64,000 nt of DNA from Bdellovibrio reynosensis (GTDB lineage Bacteria; Bdellovibrionota; Bdellovibrionia; Bdellovibrionales; Bdellovibrionaceae), in the NCBI RefSeq assembly GCF_022814725.1, contig NZ_CP093442.1, forward strand, positions 3,224,001 to 3,288,000, read 5' to 3'. This document shows, one piece after another, positions 1 through 8,287 of this stretch. The notes under the pieces were generated by a model. That model was given only the letters and a program-made list of their open reading frames with translations, was not told where the DNA came from and ran no database searches. A program made the translations under genes and the position numbers. Within the stretch, counting starts at the first letter, position 1. Every line of letters starts with the position of its first letter.

Positions 1-386
1 AACATCGCGCCTTGGCTGAAACCACCAAGAACCACTTTGCTCCATGGGATCTTCATTTGTTTTAGCATTTCTGAAGCCATGTCAAAGGCTTTTGACATTC
101 CCTTTGGAGTGTCATTGCTAAAGTCACGATGCTCGCCACGTTCTGCGGCTCGTTGAATTTCCATCATATCGATGGTCCACCAAGCTCGTCCCATCCACGC
201 AGGGCCAATGGGAACTTCTAAAATTCCGTTGGGGAAAAGCCAATTGAAGGTCTTTTTTTGAGGGATCATTTCGGCTAGCGAAAAAAGATCATTCGCATCA
301 GCGCCGAATCCGTGAAAAAAGATAACCCAAGGTGCGTTATCGTCCTTATTTATTTCTTGGCAATGTATTTTTCCGAGTTGTCTCAT
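1..386 (-). CDS. Alpha/beta-hydrolase, phospholipase/carboxylesterase family (3' end outside window)
   Basis: Reading the minus strand from ATG at 386 gives an N-terminus with no signal peptide (MRQLGKIHCQEINK), then a beta-strand and oxyanion-type motif FFHGFGADANDLF around residues 23-35. The window edge falls just after GGFSQGAM (about residues 122-129), the G-x-S-x-G nucleophile elbow. This order is typical of the cytosolic phospholipase/carboxylesterase (LPL esterase) family of about 200-220 residues, so roughly 80-90 C-terminal residues with the catalytic Asp and His should lie outside the window. An upstream in-frame ATG is closed by a stop, which supports the start at 386. It is divergent from murE with only 47 bases between. 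Physiological substrate unknown. Confidence 0.8.
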   Translation of the reverse strand, partial: MRQLGKIHCQEINKDDNAPWVIFFHGFGADANDLFSLAEMIPQKKTFNWLFPNGILEVPIGPAWMGRAWWTIDMMEIQRAAERGEHRDFSNDTPKGMSKAFDMASEMLKQMKIPWSKVVLGGFSQGAM

Positions 387-433
387 AACTTCGTCATACG
401 CTACTCTTAAATGCAGGTCTAGGGCGAAATACA

Positions 434-1930
434 ATGAAATTAAAAGATCTTTTTTCAGTCATTCCTGGTGTTCCGGATGCGGCTCTTTCTTCAGAGCTGG
501 AAGTTTCTGGCTTATTCAACGACGGCAGAAAAGTAACGCAAGATTCTGTGTTCGTTGCGATTCGCGGAAGCCAGCACGATGGCCACTCCTTTCTTGGCGA
601 TGCCGCGAACAAGGGGGCTGCCGTATTAGTGGTTGAAGACACAAGTTTAGTTCCTGCAACCTTCCAAGGCCTGGTTGTAAAAACTGAAAACACCCGCGAA
701 GCTTTAGATCTTTTATCAAGCCGAATTCAAAACGATCCAGGTGAAGAATTATTCTGCGTGGGGGTGACGGGAACCAACGGAAAAACTTCAGTCACCTATA
801 TGACCGAAGCTATTTTAAATGCCGGAAACATCCCCACTGGAGTCATCGGCACCGTGAACCATCACCTTTTAGACAAAGTATGGCCGTCAGATATGACGAC
901 GCCGGATCCTATTTTCCTACAAAAAAGATTGCGCGAATTCCGTGATTCCGGAGCTAAAGCCGTCGCGATGGAAGTATCTTCTCACGCTCTTGACCAAAAA
1001 CGCGTGCACAGTGTTCCATTTAACACGGTGATCTTTACGAATTTGACCCGTGATCATTTGGATTATCACCAAACCATGGAAAACTATTTTGAAGCCAAGC
1101 AAAAGCTTTTCACAGACTTGCTTTGGAAAACTTCAAAACCATCGACTTTTGCCATCGTCAATATCGCCGATAAATACGGCCGCCGCTTAAAGGTTGCAGA
1201 CCCTGCGACGTTGTGGACCTATGGAACGGATGATTCAGATCTTCGCTTTGAAATTTTAAGAATGGATTTTGCGCTGACCCGATTTAAAGTCATCACGCCA
1301 AAGGGCGAAGGTGAAGTTGAACTGCCAATGTCAGGCAATCACAATGTGATGAATGCAATGGCAGCACTGGGAGCGGGTTTATCTGCTGGCGTTCCACTAG
1401 AAGTATGTATCAAGGCATTAAATAGTTTCACAGGCGTGCCGGGGCGATTGCAGTCGGTGCCTAATTCGAAAGATCTTTCGATCTTTGTCGATTATGCTCA
1501 CTCGCCGGATGCATTAGAAAATGTGCTGACGGCGTTAACGCAAGTTCGCGAAAATTTGAACTCGCACGCGCGTATTTGGACTATCTTTGGCTGCGGTGGA
1601 GATCGCGACAAAGGAAAGCGCCCGTTGATGGCGCAAATGGCATTAAAATTTTCTGATCATGTTGTTGTTACTTCAGATAATCCGCGAACAGAAGACCCTA
1701 AAACCATCATCAACGATGTTGTGACGGGTTTATCAGCAAATGATTCAGAAAAAACAACGGTGATTATTGATCGTAAAGACGCGATCTTTGAAACCGTAAA
1801 AAAAGCGGCTTCAGGCGATGTGATTTTGATCGCAGGCAAGGGCCATGAAGATTATCAAATTATCGGTAAAGAAAAATTCCCCTTCAGTGATGTGAAGGTG
1901 GCGCAAGAGGCGTTAAACGGGAGAATCTAA
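434..1930 (+). CDS. murE: UDP-N-acetylmuramoyl-L-alanyl-D-glutamate--2,6-diaminopimelate ligase MurE
   Basis: Cytoplasmic Mur ligase that adds meso-diaminopimelate to UDP-MurNAc-L-Ala-D-Glu. The 498-residue length is normal. The ATP-binding P-loop GTNGKTS is at residues 113-119. DNPR at 415-418, followed by TEDP, is the meso-DAP-recognition motif that separates MurE of Gram-negative bacteria from lysine-adding enzymes, so the wall should be DAP-type. SSHALDQKR and TNLTRDHLDYH, both family hallmarks, are also present. The stop codon TAA abuts the murF ATG with no gap, indicating co-transcription and probably translational coupling. It opens the dcw gene cluster in this window. Confidence 0.97.
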   Translation: MKLKDLFSVIPGVPDAALSSELEVSGLFNDGRKVTQDSVFVAIRGSQHDGHSFLGDAANKGAAVLVVEDTSLVPATFQGLVVKTENTREALDLLSSRIQNDPGEELFCVGVTGTNGKTSVTYMTEAILNAGNIPTGVIGTVNHHLLDKVWPSDMTTPDPIFLQKRLREFRDSGAKAVAMEVSSHALDQKRVHSVPFNTVIFTNLTRDHLDYHQTMENYFEAKQKLFTDLLWKTSKPSTFAIVNIADKYGRRLKVADPATLWTYGTDDSDLRFEILRMDFALTRFKVITPKGEGEVELPMSGNHNVMNAMAALGAGLSAGVPLEVCIKALNSFTGVPGRLQSVPNSKDLSIFVDYAHSPDALENVLTALTQVRENLNSHARIWTIFGCGGDRDKGKRPLMAQMALKFSDHVVVTSDNPRTEDPKTIINDVVTGLSANDSEKTTVIIDRKDAIFETVKKAASGDVILIAGKGHEDYQIIGKEKFPFSDVKVAQEALNGRI

Positions 1931-3349
1931 ATGAGAGCCATGGACGTGCAAACCATCATCAAAGTCACCGGTGCGCAATCAGTCAGCCTGAAAGAAAAAA
2001 ACTTTGCCGGCATCGGCACTGACACTCGCGTGGACTTAAAAGGCCAGCTTTTTATTGCGCTAAAAGGTGAAGCTTTTGATGCCCACAAGTTTCTGGATAA
2101 AGCCGTTCAGCAAGGTGCCGCAGCTTTGTTGGTTCATGAAGAAAACGAACAGACCAATAAACTTAAAGGCCAAGTCACTATCTTAAAAGTGCCTGACACT
2201 TTAAAAGCGTTGCAAAGACTTGGCACCTACGCGCGCCGTGAAGCCAAAGCCACAGTAATCGGTATTACAGGTTCGAATGGAAAAACCACGACCAAAGAAT
2301 TCTCTGCCGCATTGATCGGCACAGTTAAAGACGTTCACTATAACAAGGGAAGCTTTAATAACCATTGGGGAGTTCCCTTCACACTACTGCAATTGCCACC
2401 AACCAAAGACGTAGCCATTGTTGAAATGGGTATGAATCACGCAGGCGAAATCACCGAGCTTGTTAAAATTGCAGAGCCTGACGTTGTAGTGTGCACCATG
2501 GTGGGAAGAGCCCACATGGAATTTTTTGGCTCCATCGAAAAAGTAGCTGAGGCCAAAGAGGAAATCTACGAAGCAGCTAGCACGAACACTTTAAGAGTTT
2601 ACAATTTAGACAATGCCCAAACTCACAATATGTTTGTGAAAGCTTCAGAGAAATATCCAAAAGAAAAGCTGATCACTTTTTCTTCTGAAGATCCAAGGGC
2701 TGACGTGCACTTTGTGATTTCTTCGATGAGCATGACGGAACTGACGATCAAAGGAAAAATTAAAGGCAAAGAGGGCGCAGCGAGAGTACAAGTCTTCGGT
2801 GCGCAAAACCTCACAAACTTAATGGCAGCTGCTTCCGTTGCTTTAGCCGCTGGGTTAACCCCAGAACAGATTTGGAACGGTCTTCCACAATGCAAAACAA
2901 ATTGGGGTCGTAACCAGTTAGTGCATTTAAAGTCCGGAGCGCAAATGATCTTTGATGCCTATAACGCAAACCCAGACAGCATGAAGGCGTTGATCGATAA
3001 TATGAAGCTGTTGTCAGTGCCAGGTAAAAAAGTGGGTGTCTTCGGGCAAATGCGTGAGCTTGGTAACGAGTCAGCGGCTTTACATGAAGAACTAGGGACT
3101 TGGGTTGGTTCTGCCGGTTTCGATAAAGTTTATTTTATCGGAGATGATTTTTCTGCCTTCAAAAATGGTCTTTCTAAATCAGGCTTTAGTAAACCAGCTT
3201 CGGTAGAAAAAGATTTCCAGGAATCTTCAGGTAAAGATCTTGCGGAACTTTTGCGCGAAGGCGACATTGCCGTCGTTAAAGCATCCCGAGGAACCAAGCT
3301 TGAACGCTTCGTTTATCCTTGTGAGCCTTTGGATTTTGGCGAGAAATAA
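1931..3349 (+). CDS. murF: UDP-N-acetylmuramoyl-tripeptide--D-alanyl-D-alanine ligase MurF
   Basis: Cytoplasmic ligase that adds D-Ala-D-Ala to complete the UDP-MurNAc-pentapeptide. It has the Mur-ligase P-loop GSNGKTT at residues 114-120, the NKGSFNNHWGVPFTLL segment typical of MurF, and the C-terminal DAYNANPDSM motif. At 472 residues it is close to the E. coli length. Translation may start at ATG 1931, directly after the murE stop, or at the second ATG three codons in; the first is used here. It is convergent with the CBS-domain gene, with one base between stop codons and no obvious terminator. Confidence 0.97.
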   Translation: MRAMDVQTIIKVTGAQSVSLKEKNFAGIGTDTRVDLKGQLFIALKGEAFDAHKFLDKAVQQGAAALLVHEENEQTNKLKGQVTILKVPDTLKALQRLGTYARREAKATVIGITGSNGKTTTKEFSAALIGTVKDVHYNKGSFNNHWGVPFTLLQLPPTKDVAIVEMGMNHAGEITELVKIAEPDVVVCTMVGRAHMEFFGSIEKVAEAKEEIYEAASTNTLRVYNLDNAQTHNMFVKASEKYPKEKLITFSSEDPRADVHFVISSMSMTELTIKGKIKGKEGAARVQVFGAQNLTNLMAAASVALAAGLTPEQIWNGLPQCKTNWGRNQLVHLKSGAQMIFDAYNANPDSMKALIDNMKLLSVPGKKVGVFGQMRELGNESAALHEELGTWVGSAGFDKVYFIGDDFSAFKNGLSKSGFSKPASVEKDFQESSGKDLAELLREGDIAVVKASRGTKLERFVYPCEPLDFGEK

Positions 3350-3350
3350 T

Positions 3351-3818
3351 TTATATTCCCGCCTGACCTAGTATGTAGGCAGTTCTTTGCAGGGCAGGGT
3401 TGATAAGTATTTCATTTAATACCCAACCGTGTCCCGCATCATCCCGTTTCAGCATTTGATCTAGCAAGACCATCATATCTTCAGTGGTTGCAATACCAAT
3501 GACCTCATCGTCTTTAGTAATCAGATAAGCAGAGATCTTTTCTTCAATCATCGCTTCAACCACAGCCTTAATAGGCGTATCTTCGCTGAAAGTGCGAATG
3601 GGTGTGGTCATTACTTTTTCAACAGGCGTGTTAGTGTTGGTTGCACGTAAAAGATCTCGGTCAGAAAGCATTCCGACGATGAATTCTTCTTTTTCATCCA
3701 TCACGGGAAGATGACGAATCCAAAAGTTCGACATCAGTCGATAAGCCTCAGCAACTGTGGCTCCTTGATTGATTGTGATAAGCTTTCTGCTCATGTGGTC
3801 TTTTAATGCGATTCTCAC
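3351..3818 (-). CDS. Tandem CBS-domain protein
   Basis: Two CBS repeats make up nearly the whole protein (DHMSRKLITINQGATVAEA... and VMTTPIRTFSEDTPIKAVVEAM...), each ending in a DRDLL- or TEDMM-type segment. CBS pairs bind adenine nucleotides and act as energy or ligand sensors, but with no catalytic domain attached the target is unknown. The open frame extends to an ATG at 3893, but GTG at 3818 is chosen: AAGGAGG sits five bases before it, and the 25 upstream codons are an intergenic inverted-repeat element, not protein sequence. The chosen product has 155 residues. It is inserted on the opposite strand between murF and mraY and has no evident link to peptidoglycan synthesis. Confidence 0.85.
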   Translation of the reverse strand: MRIALKDHMSRKLITINQGATVAEAYRLMSNFWIRHLPVMDEKEEFIVGMLSDRDLLRATNTNTPVEKVMTTPIRTFSEDTPIKAVVEAMIEEKISAYLITKDDEVIGIATTEDMMVLLDQMLKRDDAGHGWVLNEILINPALQRTAYILGQAGI

Positions 3819-3828
3819 ACAATCCTCC

Positions 3829-3870
3829 TTCGCTGAAGCTTCCGCCTTCGCTAAAGCTTCGGCGGACAAG
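3829..3870. repeat. Intergenic GAAGC-type repeat, two partial copies
   Basis: The segment 3849-3870 reads, on the minus strand, cttgtccgccgaagctttagcg. It matches 40895-40916 at 21 of 22 positions. A second partial copy (cgctgaagctt) lies at 3831-3841. It directly precedes the ribosome binding site of the CBS gene, so an automated start at 3893 would translate it. Confidence 0.7.
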
Positions 3871-4074
3871 TCGGCGATGATAGAGTCCGCCAATTAAAAT
3901 TTTAGCATTGGTGACTGTGAAAGTGGTGAAGGTTGCTGGGCTACACTGGATTGGTAAAAATTCAGTTAAATCATATACTTATAAATCTTTTCTTGCTTTC
4001 GTCTAGGTGCCTGTGCTAAACCCTTAAAGTTCCACAGAAATTTAAATTTTGCATCTAGAGGGGATGAACGCAGC

Positions 4075-5151
4075 ATGCTTTACCAATGGCTCTATTCAAT
4101 GGCCGACCAGTTTTCTCCATTGAATGTCTTTAGATATATTACCGTTAGAACTTTCATTTCTTTTTTCACTGCCTTTTTGTTGTGCTGGATGTGGGGGCCT
4201 TACTTTATCAAACGCCTGCAGAAAAAACATTTTGGCCAAGCCATTCGTGACGATGGTCCTCAAACACATAAGAAAAAAGCGGGCACACCTACAATGGGTG
4301 GTGGGTTGATTCTACTTTCAACTCTGATTCCGTGTTTGTTGTGGGTTGATATGGCAAATCCATTGGTGTGGGCGGTGCTTATCATTACTTGGGGTTTTGG
4401 TCTGATCGGTTACATGGATGATTGGCTTAAAGTAAGTAAGAAAAACTCTAAAGGTCTGTCTGGAAAAATCCGTCTTGCTGGCGAGTTCTTGATTAGCGGG
4501 GGTGTGGTCGCAGCCCTGGTTCATTTTTATGGTTTAAACACGATCGTGACTGTTCCATTTATCAAATCTGCAGGTTTGGACCTGGGATATATGTATATTC
4601 CATTTGCTTCGTTAGTGATCGTAGGAACAGCCAATGCCGTGAACTTGACGGATGGTCTTGATGGCTTGGCGATTGTGCCTGTGATGATTTCAGCGGCGAC
4701 ATTGGGTTTGTTTGCCTATGTTAGTGGACACTTTTCGATCGCAGCTTACTTGCAAATCCCCCATGTGATTGGCGCTGGTGAATTAACTCCGGTGGCTGCG
4801 ACGATTGTTGCTGCAGGCATGGGGTTTTTGTGGTTTAACGCCTATCCCGCGCAGGTCTTCATGGGCGACGTGGGATCACTTTCTTTGGGTGGCTTCCTAG
4901 GTTCTATGGCCGTGATCACTCAAAGTGAATTGTTGATGGTTGTTCTTGGCGGGGTGTTCGTTGTTGAAGCTCTTTCAGTAATCACTCAAGTGATTTCGTT
5001 TAAGATGACTGGTAAGCGCGTATTTAAAATGGCGCCGATCCACCATCACTTTGAATTAGGTGGTTTAACCGAAACGAAGATTATTGTTCGTTTCTGGATT
5101 ATTTCTATTTTGCTTGCAGTTTTAAGTCTTGCGTCCCTGAAATTGAGGTAG
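4075..5151 (+). CDS. mraY: Phospho-N-acetylmuramoyl-pentapeptide-transferase MraY
   Basis: Polytopic inner-membrane enzyme that transfers phospho-MurNAc-pentapeptide to undecaprenyl phosphate to make lipid I. The 358 residues hold about ten hydrophobic segments. Signature motifs are [18 protein letters not shown] (from residue 59), the catalytic Asp pair in YMDDWLK (D116/D117), [10 protein letters not shown] (190-199), [10 protein letters not shown], and the HHHFE loop near the C-terminus. An agagggg sequence about ten bases before the ATG is the likely ribosome binding site. The gap of about 255 bases upstream contains no gene. murD follows after three bases. Confidence 0.97.
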   Translation: MLYQWLYSMADQFSPLNVFRYITVRTFISFFTAFLLCWMWGPYFIKRLQKKHFGQAIRDDGPQTHKKKAGTPTMGGGLILLSTLIPCLLWVDMANPLVWAVLIITWGFGLIGYMDDWLKVSKKNSKGLSGKIRLAGEFLISGGVVAALVHFYGLNTIVTVPFIKSAGLDLGYMYIPFASLVIVGTANAVNLTDGLDGLAIVPVMISAATLGLFAYVSGHFSIAAYLQIPHVIGAGELTPVAATIVAAGMGFLWFNAYPAQVFMGDVGSLSLGGFLGSMAVITQSELLMVVLGGVFVVEALSVITQVISFKMTGKRVFKMAPIHHHFELGGLTETKIIVRFWIISILLAVLSLASLKLR

Positions 5152-5154
5152 GAA

Positions 5155-6543
5155 ATGTATAAAGAGTTTAGTGAATTAAAAGATAAAAGAATCCTAGTAG
5201 TAGGTTTGGGTAAAACAGGAGCGTCTTTGGCGCACTTCCTGACTAAGCATGGTGCCCAAGTAACGGTGACGGATCACAAATCAAAGCCTGAACTTTCAAC
5301 TCAGCTTGAACAGTTGGGTGATCTTCCTATCAAGTTTGAATTAGGTGGTCACAGCCCGAAGACTTTCATCGCTCAGGATTTGGTGGTGTTGTCTCCAGGC
5401 GTTCCAAGCAATCTAAAGATCTTTGATTATGCCCGTTCGCAAGGGATCAAAATCACAGGTGAGTTTGAATTTTCTGCAGGCTTCATTAAAGAGCCGATCA
5501 TCGGCCTTACTGGTACCAACGGTAAAACGACAGTAGCAAGAATCACTGAAGCAATCTTGAAAGAATCTGGTGTAAAAACTTGGGTTGGTGGCGCGAATGA
5601 AAAGCCACTTGTCGATTACTTGCGCTCTGAAGAAAAAGCTCAAGTGGTCATCGCTGAAGTTTCAAGCTTCATGCTTGAACACTGTGACACTTTCACACCA
5701 ATGAACATCGTGTTCACGAACTTGGCTGAAAATCACTTGGATCGTTATCGTTCCATGGAAGAATACGTAAACGCAAAACGCCGTATCTTCAAAAATACCA
5801 ACCAAGCGACAACAAGCATCTTGAATGCGGACGACAACGCGGTTGTTGAATTAGCACGTGATCCAGCGGTTCAACGCGGAAGAATCTTTTACTTCTCTCG
5901 CAAGCCCGCTTTGGAACCACAAATCATGAACATCGGTGGAGCAGTGAACATCGGCGATGAAATCCGTGTTCGTACGGGTCCAGAGATCGAAAGCTTTTCA
6001 ATCAAAACGATGAAAATGCGCGGCAAACATTCTGTTGAAAATATCATGGCGGCGATTCTAGCATCGCGCGAACACGGTGCGACTCGCGAAGCCGTGCAAA
6101 AAGTTATTAATACTTTCAATGGTCTTCCTCACCGTATTGAATACGTTCGTAAAGTGGGCGGGGTTTTGTTCTACAACGATTCGAAAGCAACTAACGTACA
6201 CGCTGTACTTCGCGCTTTAGACACTTTCGATGAAAACGTGATCTTGATCGCCGGTGGTAAAGATACCAATTTGAATTACGAGCCTCTGCGCACGGCAGTT
6301 AAGCGTAAGGTCAAGACTTTGATCCTGGTCGGTGAAGCGAAGGAAAGAATCAACCGTGACCTTGGGGACTTCTCTGAAACGTTCCTAATCGGTACTTTTG
6401 AAGAAGCCGTTCTTATTGCTTACCAAAAGTCTAGGATTGGTGACACAGTTCTGCTTTCTCCAGGCTGTTCAAGCTTCGACATGTTTGACAGTTTCGAAGA
6501 GCGCGGAGATTATTTTAAAGAGATCGTGAGAAAGTTTCATTGA
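5155..6543 (+). CDS. murD: UDP-N-acetylmuramoyl-L-alanine--D-glutamate ligase MurD
   Basis: Adds D-glutamate to UDP-MurNAc-L-Ala in the cytoplasm. It has an N-terminal Rossmann-like UDP-binding segment (ILVVGLGKTGASLA, residues 13-26), the P-loop GTNGKTT at 120-126, the FTNLAENHLDRY motif, NDSKATN and the C-terminal SPGCSSFD motif. The 462-residue length is usual. It forms an operon with mraY. A strong intrinsic terminator follows within about 80 bases, so the mraY-murD unit probably ends here. Confidence 0.97.
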   Translation: MYKEFSELKDKRILVVGLGKTGASLAHFLTKHGAQVTVTDHKSKPELSTQLEQLGDLPIKFELGGHSPKTFIAQDLVVLSPGVPSNLKIFDYARSQGIKITGEFEFSAGFIKEPIIGLTGTNGKTTVARITEAILKESGVKTWVGGANEKPLVDYLRSEEKAQVVIAEVSSFMLEHCDTFTPMNIVFTNLAENHLDRYRSMEEYVNAKRRIFKNTNQATTSILNADDNAVVELARDPAVQRGRIFYFSRKPALEPQIMNIGGAVNIGDEIRVRTGPEIESFSIKTMKMRGKHSVENIMAAILASREHGATREAVQKVINTFNGLPHRIEYVRKVGGVLFYNDSKATNVHAVLRALDTFDENVILIAGGKDTNLNYEPLRTAVKRKVKTLILVGEAKERINRDLGDFSETFLIGTFEEAVLIAYQKSRIGDTVLLSPGCSSFDMFDSFEERGDYFKEIVRKFH

Positions 6544-6620
6544 TTCCGGCCCGAGGGCTAAATTAGTGAGCTAATTAAGTTAGCAATTAATTTTCTTCCG
6601 ACATTCTATTTAAATATTAA

Positions 6621-6646
6621 AGGGGCCGAGGTAGGCCCCTTTTTTT
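6621..6646 (+). terminator. Intrinsic terminator after murD
   Basis: Perfect 7-bp stem aggggcc/ggcccct with loop gaggta, followed by seven T. It lies 15 bases before the next gene's start codon, so the downstream lipoprotein gene likely has low read-through expression or its own promoter nearby. Confidence 0.85.
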
Positions 6647-6660
6647 AGCCAGGAGGGCCC

Positions 6661-7035
6661 GTGTTTTCTCAACGTCTATTTATTCTCGCTACTTCATCTG
6701 CTTTGTTGTTATCAGGTTGTGCTTCAGGCACTTTCAAAGCCCGCCAAGAACAACGTGAAAAAATGGCAGCTAGCACAGGTATGTTCTGTGAATTCGTAAG
6801 TGGCGATCTTCATCCTGACGTTGACGTTGAACTAAGCATGCAAATGGCTCGTCGTTGTGACTCTGCAAAAAATTTCTCTATCACTAACTACAAAAATTCT
6901 TCTGATCAAGCGGGCGTGATTTACTGCTGTTCAACTGTTGGTAAAAAAGCTGCGAACTCTACTCCGGCAGCAGCGCCGACTTCTTCTAAAAAGCCATCCA
7001 CTCAAGACAACGACGACGAAATTATTGCTGATTAG
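6661..7035 (+). CDS. Small lipoprotein of unknown function
   Basis: A 124-residue protein starting with GTG and preceded by an AGGAGGG ribosome binding site. A hydrophobic signal ends in the lipobox LLSGC at residues 16-20 (LSGC), so the mature protein should be lipidated at Cys20. The mature part contains three further Cys pairs or singles (MFCEF, RRCDSA, YCCS) and a low-complexity Ala/Pro/Ser/Lys tail ending in an acidic stretch (DNDDEIIAD). No family was recognised. Its position between murD and ftsW hints at an envelope role, but that is only context. Confidence 0.75.
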   Translation: MFSQRLFILATSSALLLSGCASGTFKARQEQREKMAASTGMFCEFVSGDLHPDVDVELSMQMARRCDSAKNFSITNYKNSSDQAGVIYCCSTVGKKAANSTPAAAPTSSKKPSTQDNDDEIIAD

Positions 7036-7102
7036 TCGTTACTAATTAGACTGCACTGCGCGGTCTAGCTTTTCTTGGGCCTCTTTGAGAGTCATAGACG
7101 AT

Positions 7103-7144
7103 AAAAAGGACTTCTGATTAACTTTGATCTAGGAGTCCTTTTTT
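7103..7144 (+). promoter_or_regulatory. Hairpin enclosing the ftsW ribosome binding site (or terminator)
   Basis: A perfect 10-bp stem (aaaaaggact at 7103-7112 with agtccttttt at 7134-7143) ends one base before the ftsW ATG. The Shine-Dalgarno sequence aggag (7131-7135) is partly inside the 3' arm. The T-rich 3' arm could also terminate transcripts of the preceding lipoprotein gene. Confidence 0.6.
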
Positions 7145-8281
7145 ATGTTGAGATATTTGTCTAGCAGCCTGTTTCTTGCCATCATCGCTCTTCTTGGAAT
7201 TGGTTTGGTTCAAGTTTATTCGTCCAGTTTCATTTTCGCGATCGAATCCTATGGTGACGGACTTTTCTTTTTTAAAAAGCAGCTATTTTTTGCACTTCTT
7301 GCCTTCGCAGTTTTAGTCGGGACGATTCATATTCCTTTTCGCTATATCGAAAAATATGGCTGGTTGATGTGGTTCGTATCAAGCCTTGCGGTTGCCGCGA
7401 CCCTCATTCCTGGTATCGGGGTGAAGGTGGGTGGAGCGATCCGTTGGATTCAATTGCCTTTGGGTTTCCGCATGGAACCAGGGGAGCTATTAAAGATTTC
7501 TTTTACGCTTTTGTTCGCAAGTCTCTTGGTAAGAAAACAAAACTATCTTTCCCGTATTAAATGGCACTGGCTGGCCTTGTTTGTTTTGGCTCCTTTAGGG
7601 TTGTTGTTAAAGCAACCTGACTTCGGAACCTTCGCGATCATTCTGATGGTCGCTGTGACTTTGCTTTTTGCCTTTGGTTTACAGTGGAAGTACATCATCG
7701 CTTCTATGGCCGTCATGATTCCCGCTTTTTACTTCTTAGTTATGTCAGTTCCTTACCGCCGTGCCCGCGTTCTTGCCTTTCTTGATCCTTGGGCGGACCC
7801 TGCTTCAAAAGGCTTCCAAGTCATTCAAAGTATGTTGAGTTTCCATTCAGGCGGTTTAACGGGAGTCGGCTTAGGGCAAGGGCAAGGAAAGCTTTTCTTC
7901 TTACCAGAAGCCCACACCGATTTCACTATGGCCGTTTTGGGTGAAGAAATGGGTTTTGTCGGTTTCGTTTTGATTTTAGCATTGTATGGATTTGTGGTTT
8001 TCCGTGGAATTCAGATTGCCGTGAAAGCAGAAGAAACATTCAAAAGAGCGTTGGCTTTAGGTTTGTCAGTGACTTTTGGGCTAAGTGTCTTTATCAATGC
8101 GGGCGTGGTGATGGGCTTGCTTCCTACTAAAGGTTTGACGATGCCGTTTTTAAGTTACGGCGGAAGCTCTTTAGTTTCTTTGTGCTTTATGTTCGGTTTG
8201 ATTCTCAATATCGAAAATTCGTTTGAAGAAGATAAGTTTTCTCGCCGTTTTGGTTCGCGATTTGATTTGCAGCGAAAGTGA
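7145..8281 (+). CDS. ftsW: SEDS peptidoglycan glycosyltransferase FtsW
   Basis: Polytopic inner-membrane SEDS protein that polymerises lipid II at the division septum together with a class B PBP. About ten hydrophobic segments are seen in 378 residues. Family motifs include KQPDFGT (156-162), FLPEAHTDF with D259 as the expected catalytic Asp, LGEEMGF, and the C-terminal MPFLSYGGSS. FtsW is preferred over RodA because it sits next to murG and murC in the dcw order. The start is fixed by aggag at -14 to -10. The partner ftsI is not in the window. Confidence 0.93.
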   Translation: MLRYLSSSLFLAIIALLGIGLVQVYSSSFIFAIESYGDGLFFFKKQLFFALLAFAVLVGTIHIPFRYIEKYGWLMWFVSSLAVAATLIPGIGVKVGGAIRWIQLPLGFRMEPGELLKISFTLLFASLLVRKQNYLSRIKWHWLALFVLAPLGLLLKQPDFGTFAIILMVAVTLLFAFGLQWKYIIASMAVMIPAFYFLVMSVPYRRARVLAFLDPWADPASKGFQVIQSMLSFHSGGLTGVGLGQGQGKLFFLPEAHTDFTMAVLGEEMGFVGFVLILALYGFVVFRGIQIAVKAEETFKRALALGLSVTFGLSVFINAGVVMGLLPTKGLTMPFLSYGGSSLVSLCFMFGLILNIENSFEEDKFSRRFGSRFDLQRK

Positions 8282-8287
8282 TTATTC

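Noticed and set aside
394-693. Open frame antisense to the start of murE
   Set aside because: Shadow of murE; no ribosome binding site and biased composition from the reverse strand.
3900-4074. Possible tRNA or small RNA upstream of mraY
   Set aside because: No cloverleaf, no T-loop-like GTTCGA and no terminator in this gap; nothing definable was seen.
7145-8281. RodA instead of FtsW
   Set aside because: SEDS proteins are alike, but the position immediately before murG-murC in the dcw cluster favours FtsW.
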